This document shows, piece by piece, positions 60,636 through 64,000 of a stretch of 64,000 nucleotides of DNA. Origin of the DNA: Clostridia bacterium (GTDB lineage Bacteria; Bacillota; Clostridia; Oscillospirales; Acutalibacteraceae); the NCBI GenBank assembly GCA_017549565.1, contig JAFYUI010000007.1, positions 18,712-82,711 of the forward strand, read 5' to 3'. Positions within the stretch are counted from its first letter, which is position 1; the number at the start of each line of letters is the position of its first letter. The translations under genes and the position numbers were made by a program. The notes beneath the pieces are model-generated. The model ran no database searches, was not told the origin of the DNA, and worked only from the letters and a program-made list of their open reading frames with translations.

Positions 60636-62141
60636 TTATTTAATTGCCTGTGTGGTGTCTTTTTGGATAACGTCGTGTGCGCCGCCTTCCACAATGCTTG
60701 TGGCTGAAACCAAGGTGAGCTTGGCTTTTTCTTGAAGCTCGGCAATGGTTAATGCACCGCAGTTGCACATTGTTGACTTAACCTTTGCAAGTGAAACTGC
60801 AACATTGTCTTTAAGTGTGCCAGCATAGGGAACATAGGAGTCAACACCCTCTTCAAAAGAGAGCTTTTTGTCGCCGCCAAGGTCATAGCGTTGCCAGTTT
60901 CTTGCCCTGTTAGAGCCCTCGCCCCAATATTCTTTATAATAATTGCCACCAATGGCAATTTTGTTTGTCGGGCTTTCATCAAATCGGGCAAAATAGCGGC
61001 CAAGCATCATAAAGTCGGCACCCATTGCAAGTGCTAATGTAATGTGATGGTCGTGCACGATACCACCGTCAGAACAAATTGGAATATAAATACCTGTTTT
61101 TTCAAAATATTCATTTCTTGCTGCACAAACATCAATAAGTGCGGTTGCTTGACCACGGCCGATACCCTTTGTTTCGCGGGTGATACAAATAGAGCCGCCA
61201 CCGATACCAACCTTAATAAAGTCAGCACCCGCTTCTGCCAAGAACATAAAGCCGTCGCGGTCAACAACGTTACCGGCACCCACTTTTACAGTGTCGCCAT
61301 ATTTTTCACGGATAAAGGCAATAGTGCGGGACTGCCATTCGCTAAAGCCCTCAGACGAGTCAATGCAAAGCACATCGGCACCTGCTTCAACCAAAGCGGG
61401 AACACGCTCAGCATAGTCGCGGGTGTTAATACCTGCACCCACAACATAACGCTTGTCCTTATCTAAAAGTTCGTTGGGGTTTGATTTGTGAGAAGCATAG
61501 TCTTTACGGAAAACAAAATATTTCAAATTTCCGTTTTTATCAACAATGGGGAGAGAGTTAAGCTTATTATCCCAAATAATATCATTGGCTTGTTTTAAGG
61601 TTGTGTCCTCATCGGCGGTGATAAGCTTTTCAAGAGGTGTCATAAAGTCTTTAACCTTTAAGTCGGTTGACATACGGCTTGGGCGGTAATCACGGCCTGT
61701 AACAATACCCAAAAGCTTGCCGTTTGCAGTGCCGTCATCGGTAACAGCAACGGTAGAAAAGCCGTTCTTTTCTTTAAGCTCTAAAACATCAGCCAAAGTG
61801 CTTTCGGGAGTAACATTAGAACCGCTTACAACAAAGCCGGCTTTATATGCCTTTGCGCGTGCAACCATTGCGGCTTCATCTTCAATAGATTGTGAGCCGT
61901 AAATAAAGGAAACGCCGCCCTCTTTTGCCAAGGCAACGGCCAAACGGTCACCCGATACCGACTGCATTATTGCAGAGGTCATTGGAATGTTCATTGAAAT
62001 TGCGGGCTCTTCACTTTTTTTAAACTTAACAAGCGGAGTTTTAAGCGAAACATTTGCAGGGATACATTCACTTGAGGAATAACCCGGAACAAGCAAATAT
62101 TCGTTAAAGGTGTGTGATACTTCGTTAAAAAAATAAGCCAT
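60636..62141 (-). CDS. guaB: IMP dehydrogenase
   Basis: 501 residues. TIM barrel with an inserted CBS pair (about 100-220), [10 protein letters not shown] near 258, and the catalytic loop [18 protein letters not shown] near 307 with its Cys. [10 protein letters not shown] near 352 binds phosphate. The loop is not the common GPGSICTTR...PQ, so this is a divergent branch. IMP + NAD to XMP. The start at 62141 (MAYFF) is preferred because the longer frame reads through the promoter. Confidence 0.9.
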   Translation of the reverse strand: MAYFFNEVSHTFNEYLLVPGYSSSECIPANVSLKTPLVKFKKSEEPAISMNIPMTSAIMQSVSGDRLAVALAKEGGVSFIYGSQSIEDEAAMVARAKAYKAGFVVSGSNVTPESTLADVLELKEKNGFSTVAVTDDGTANGKLLGIVTGRDYRPSRMSTDLKVKDFMTPLEKLITADEDTTLKQANDIIWDNKLNSLPIVDKNGNLKYFVFRKDYASHKSNPNELLDKDKRYVVGAGINTRDYAERVPALVEAGADVLCIDSSEGFSEWQSRTIAFIREKYGDTVKVGAGNVVDRDGFMFLAEAGADFIKVGIGGGSICITRETKGIGRGQATALIDVCAARNEYFEKTGIYIPICSDGGIVHDHHITLALAMGADFMMLGRYFARFDESPTNKIAIGGNYYKEYWGEGSNRARNWQRYDLGGDKKLSFEEGVDSYVPYAGTLKDNVAVSLAKVKSTMCNCGALTIAELQEKAKLTLVSATSIVEGGAHDVIQKDTTQAIK

Positions 62142-62181
62142 AGTTACTACTCCCTCACTATATATTTTAATTATTTTTAAT

Positions 62182-62210
62182 ATTATATATTTTTTACTGC
62201 ACAATGTCAA
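62182..62210 (-). promoter_or_regulatory. Promoter of guaB
   Basis: On the minus strand, TTGACA (62210-62205), 17 bases, TATAAT (62187-62182). Confidence 0.88.
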
Positions 62211-62315
62211 TTTGGCGAAAATAACGAAATTTGTGCTATTTTTTGCCCTTAAAAAGTATAAATAAACAACTTTTTCACATTTTAATTTAAATTGCCGTTT
62301 TTTGTTAAAAAACGC

Positions 62316-62344
62316 TTGATTTTTGGGTGCGTGTGTGGTATAAT
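62316..62344 (+). promoter_or_regulatory. Promoter of rpsB-tsf
   Basis: TTGATT at 62316-62321, 17 bases, TATAAT at 62339-62344. It leaves a 5' leader of about 135 bases. Confidence 0.8.
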
Positions 62345-62350
62345 TTATCG

Positions 62351-62485
62351 GCTGCTGAAAAGGTGGCAAATATTATAACACACACCTCATTAAATAACGG
62401 CGGTTTTACCGCAGGTGTCGTCCAATACTGTCGGGCGATTTCTTAAAACGGTGGGGTGGCGGAAAATTCTTAGGAGGAAAAACAA
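62351..62485 (+). promoter_or_regulatory. rpsB 5' leader, possible autoregulatory RNA
   Basis: A G/C-containing leader with a CGGCGGTTTTACCGC hairpin and further pairing (GGTGTCGTCC, GGGCGATT) before GGAGG at 62473-62477. Ribosomal protein S2 often controls its own mRNA, so this could be its binding site. Structure not folded here. Confidence 0.35.
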
Positions 62486-63226
62486 ATGGCAGTAGTATCA
62501 ATGAAACAGTTGCTTGAAGCCGGTGTTCATTTCGGACATCAAACAAGACGCTGGAACCCGAAGATGGCTGAATACATCTTCACAGAAAGAAACGGTATTT
62601 ACATCATCGACCTTCAAAAAACCGTTAAGAAGCTTAACGAAGCTTATATGTTCGTTCGCGACATTGCAGCTGACGGCGGTGACATCCTTTTCGTAGGTAC
62701 CAAAAAACAAGCCCAGGATTCTGTTAAGGAAGAAGCTGAACATTGCGGTATGCCTTACGTAAATGCACGTTGGCTTGGCGGTATGCTCACAAACTTCACA
62801 ACCATTAAAACCAGAATCGCTCGTCTTAACCAACTCCGCACTATGCGTGACGATGGTACTTTTGAACTTCTCCCCAAGAAAGAAGTTATCAAATTAAATC
62901 TTGAAATCGAAAAACTTGAAAAATTCCTCGGCGGTATTCAAAATATGAAGAAGGCACCTGCTGCTCTCTTTATTGTTGACCCCCGCAAAGAAAGAATTGC
63001 AGTTGCTGAAGCTAAGAAATTAGGTCTTCCGATTATCGCTATCGTTGACACCAACTGCGATCCTGATGAAATCGATGCTGTTATCCCCGGTAACGACGAC
63101 GCTATCCGCGCTGTTAAGCTTATCGCTGAAACCATCGCTGCTGCTGTAATCGAAGGCAGACAGGGTGCTGAAATGGGCACAGCTGCTGTAGAAGAAGCTG
63201 TTGAAGAAACTGCTGACGCAGAATAA
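62486..63226 (+). CDS. rpsB: 30S ribosomal protein S2
   Basis: 246 residues. [20 protein letters not shown] (split at its His) at the start, [17 protein letters not shown] near 90 and [17 protein letters not shown] near 156 are S2 signatures. Typical length with an acidic tail. Codon use is optimised, as expected for a ribosomal gene. tsf follows after 19 bases. Confidence 0.97.
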   Translation: MAVVSMKQLLEAGVHFGHQTRRWNPKMAEYIFTERNGIYIIDLQKTVKKLNEAYMFVRDIAADGGDILFVGTKKQAQDSVKEEAEHCGMPYVNARWLGGMLTNFTTIKTRIARLNQLRTMRDDGTFELLPKKEVIKLNLEIEKLEKFLGGIQNMKKAPAALFIVDPRKERIAVAEAKKLGLPIIAIVDTNCDPDEIDAVIPGNDDAIRAVKLIAETIAAAVIEGRQGAEMGTAAVEEAVEETADAE

Positions 63227-63245
63227 TTTTTTGGAGGAAACTATA

Positions 63246-64000
63246 ATGGCTTTTACTGCTAAAGACGTTCAAGCTTTAAGAGAAAAAACCGGTTGCGGTA
63301 TGATGGACTGCAAAAAAGCTCTCGTAGAATGCGATGGCAACATGGAAGCTGCTGTTGACTATTTGCGTGAAAAAGGTCTTGCTTCTCAAGCAAAGAAGGC
63401 AGACCGTATCGCTGCTGAAGGTACAGTTGCTGTTTACACAGCTGACGGTGTCGGTGCTGTTGTAGAACTTAACAGCGAAACCGACTTCGTTGCTAACGGC
63501 GACGGCTTTAAGGCACTCGCTGCTGAAGTTGCAGAAATTGTTGCTCTTCAAAACCCTGCTGATTTAGACGCTCTCTTAGCTTGCGAAAAAGACGGTATGA
63601 CCGTTGAAGCAAAGGTTCAAGAATTGTTCCTTGCTATTCGTGAAAATATTAAAGTTCGTCGTTTTGCTCGTTATGAAGGTAAGGTTGTTTCTTACGTTCA
63701 CGCAGGCGGCAAAATCGGTGTTCTTGTAAACTTCGATACCGACCTTGCTTTCGATAATGAAGGTCTTGTTACTATGGGTAAAAACGTTGCAATGCAAATT
63801 GCTGCTATGAACCCCGGCTATCTTGACGAAGCATCTGTTCCTGCTTCAGTTATCGAAAAAGAAAAGGAAATCCTCATTGCTCAAATGAAGGAAGACCCCA
63901 AAATGGCTAACAAGCCCGATGCTGTTCTCGGCAAAATCGTTGAAGGTAAAATCGGCAAATTCTATAAGGAAAACTGCCTTGTAGAACAAGCTTTCGTTAT
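63246..64000 (+). CDS. tsf: Elongation factor Ts (5' part, runs off the window)
   Basis: About 251 residues visible, starting at ATG 63246 with GGAGG upstream. The N-terminal UBA-like LREKTGCGMMDCKKAL near 12, then ELNSETDFVAN near 75. It exchanges GDP on EF-Tu. The stop is beyond 64000. Confidence 0.96.
   Translation, partial: MAFTAKDVQALREKTGCGMMDCKKALVECDGNMEAAVDYLREKGLASQAKKADRIAAEGTVAVYTADGVGAVVELNSETDFVANGDGFKALAAEVAEIVALQNPADLDALLACEKDGMTVEAKVQELFLAIRENIKVRRFARYEGKVVSYVHAGGKIGVLVNFDTDLAFDNEGLVTMGKNVAMQIAAMNPGYLDEASVPASVIEKEKEILIAQMKEDPKMANKPDAVLGKIVEGKIGKFYKENCLVEQAFV

Overview
The window looks like chromosome of a low-GC, spore-forming member of the Clostridia, probably an anaerobic gut or rumen lineage near Oscillospiraceae/Ruminococcaceae. 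Evidence: T-box leaders, a ferredoxin-dependent 2-oxoacid oxidoreductase, spoIVA, a Na+-pump decarboxylase beta subunit, FeoAB, and several Firmicutes small-protein families (DUF896, DUF951, DUF1653, CD1247-type, DUF4830). The taxonomy is inferred from gene content only. No rRNA, CRISPR array, prophage or transposase is visible.

Region 1 (1-10.3 kb) is the most interesting part. Two near-duplicate T-box leaders, whose specifier positions read ATC (Ile) and GTA (Val), each precede an unusual HTH-cupin-acyl-CoA-synthetase fusion. The second leader heads an operon of synthetase, P-loop ATPase, ferredoxin and the alpha, beta and gamma subunits of a 2-oxoisovalerate-type oxidoreductase, followed by a branched-chain aminotransferase. 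Uncharged-tRNA control argues that the pathway runs in the biosynthetic direction: branched-chain fatty acid to acyl-CoA, reductive carboxylation to 2-oxo acid, transamination to Ile/Val(/Leu). A SGNH hydrolase lies between the two units.

Region 2 (10.3-25.3 kb) is mostly minus strand. It holds a small membrane protein, tRNA-Arg(TCT) with a chain of tRNA-tail repeats, and a tightly overlapping operon (murD, two M42 peptidases, a GNAT-like protein, a methionine-gamma-lyase-family protein, a propeller-like protein). Then come an sdpR/sdpI-like stress module with an ABC-2 exporter, secDF and a PLP aminotransferase.

Region 3 (25.3-52.7 kb) is housekeeping: pyk, serS, efp, a DC-repeat zinc-ribbon protein, PAP2-ispD-ispF, a pseudouridine synthase, a lone UgpC/MsmK-type ATPase, SRP RNA-dnaX-ybaB-recR, a yifB/comM homologue, prfA-tsaC-coaE-M18 peptidase, MATE, tRNA-Gly, a pyridoxal kinase, feoAB and spoIVA.

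Region 4 (52.7-64 kb) has tRNA-Ser(GGA) with the same repeat class as tRNA-Arg, an oadB-like gene with a 55-residue gamma-like partner, a purine permease, prfC, galE, tRNA-Arg(CCG) inside palindromic repeats, a mini-pyrophosphatase, an XRE membrane regulator, guaB, rpsB and the start of tsf.

Gene-free stretches over 300 bases: 10896-11508 (tRNA-Arg, repeats; nothing recognised in 10896-10977), 36034-36374 (SRP RNA), 52695-53230 (tRNA-Ser, repeats), 58850-59304 (tRNA-Arg, palindromes), 62142-62485 (divergent promoters and the rpsB leader).
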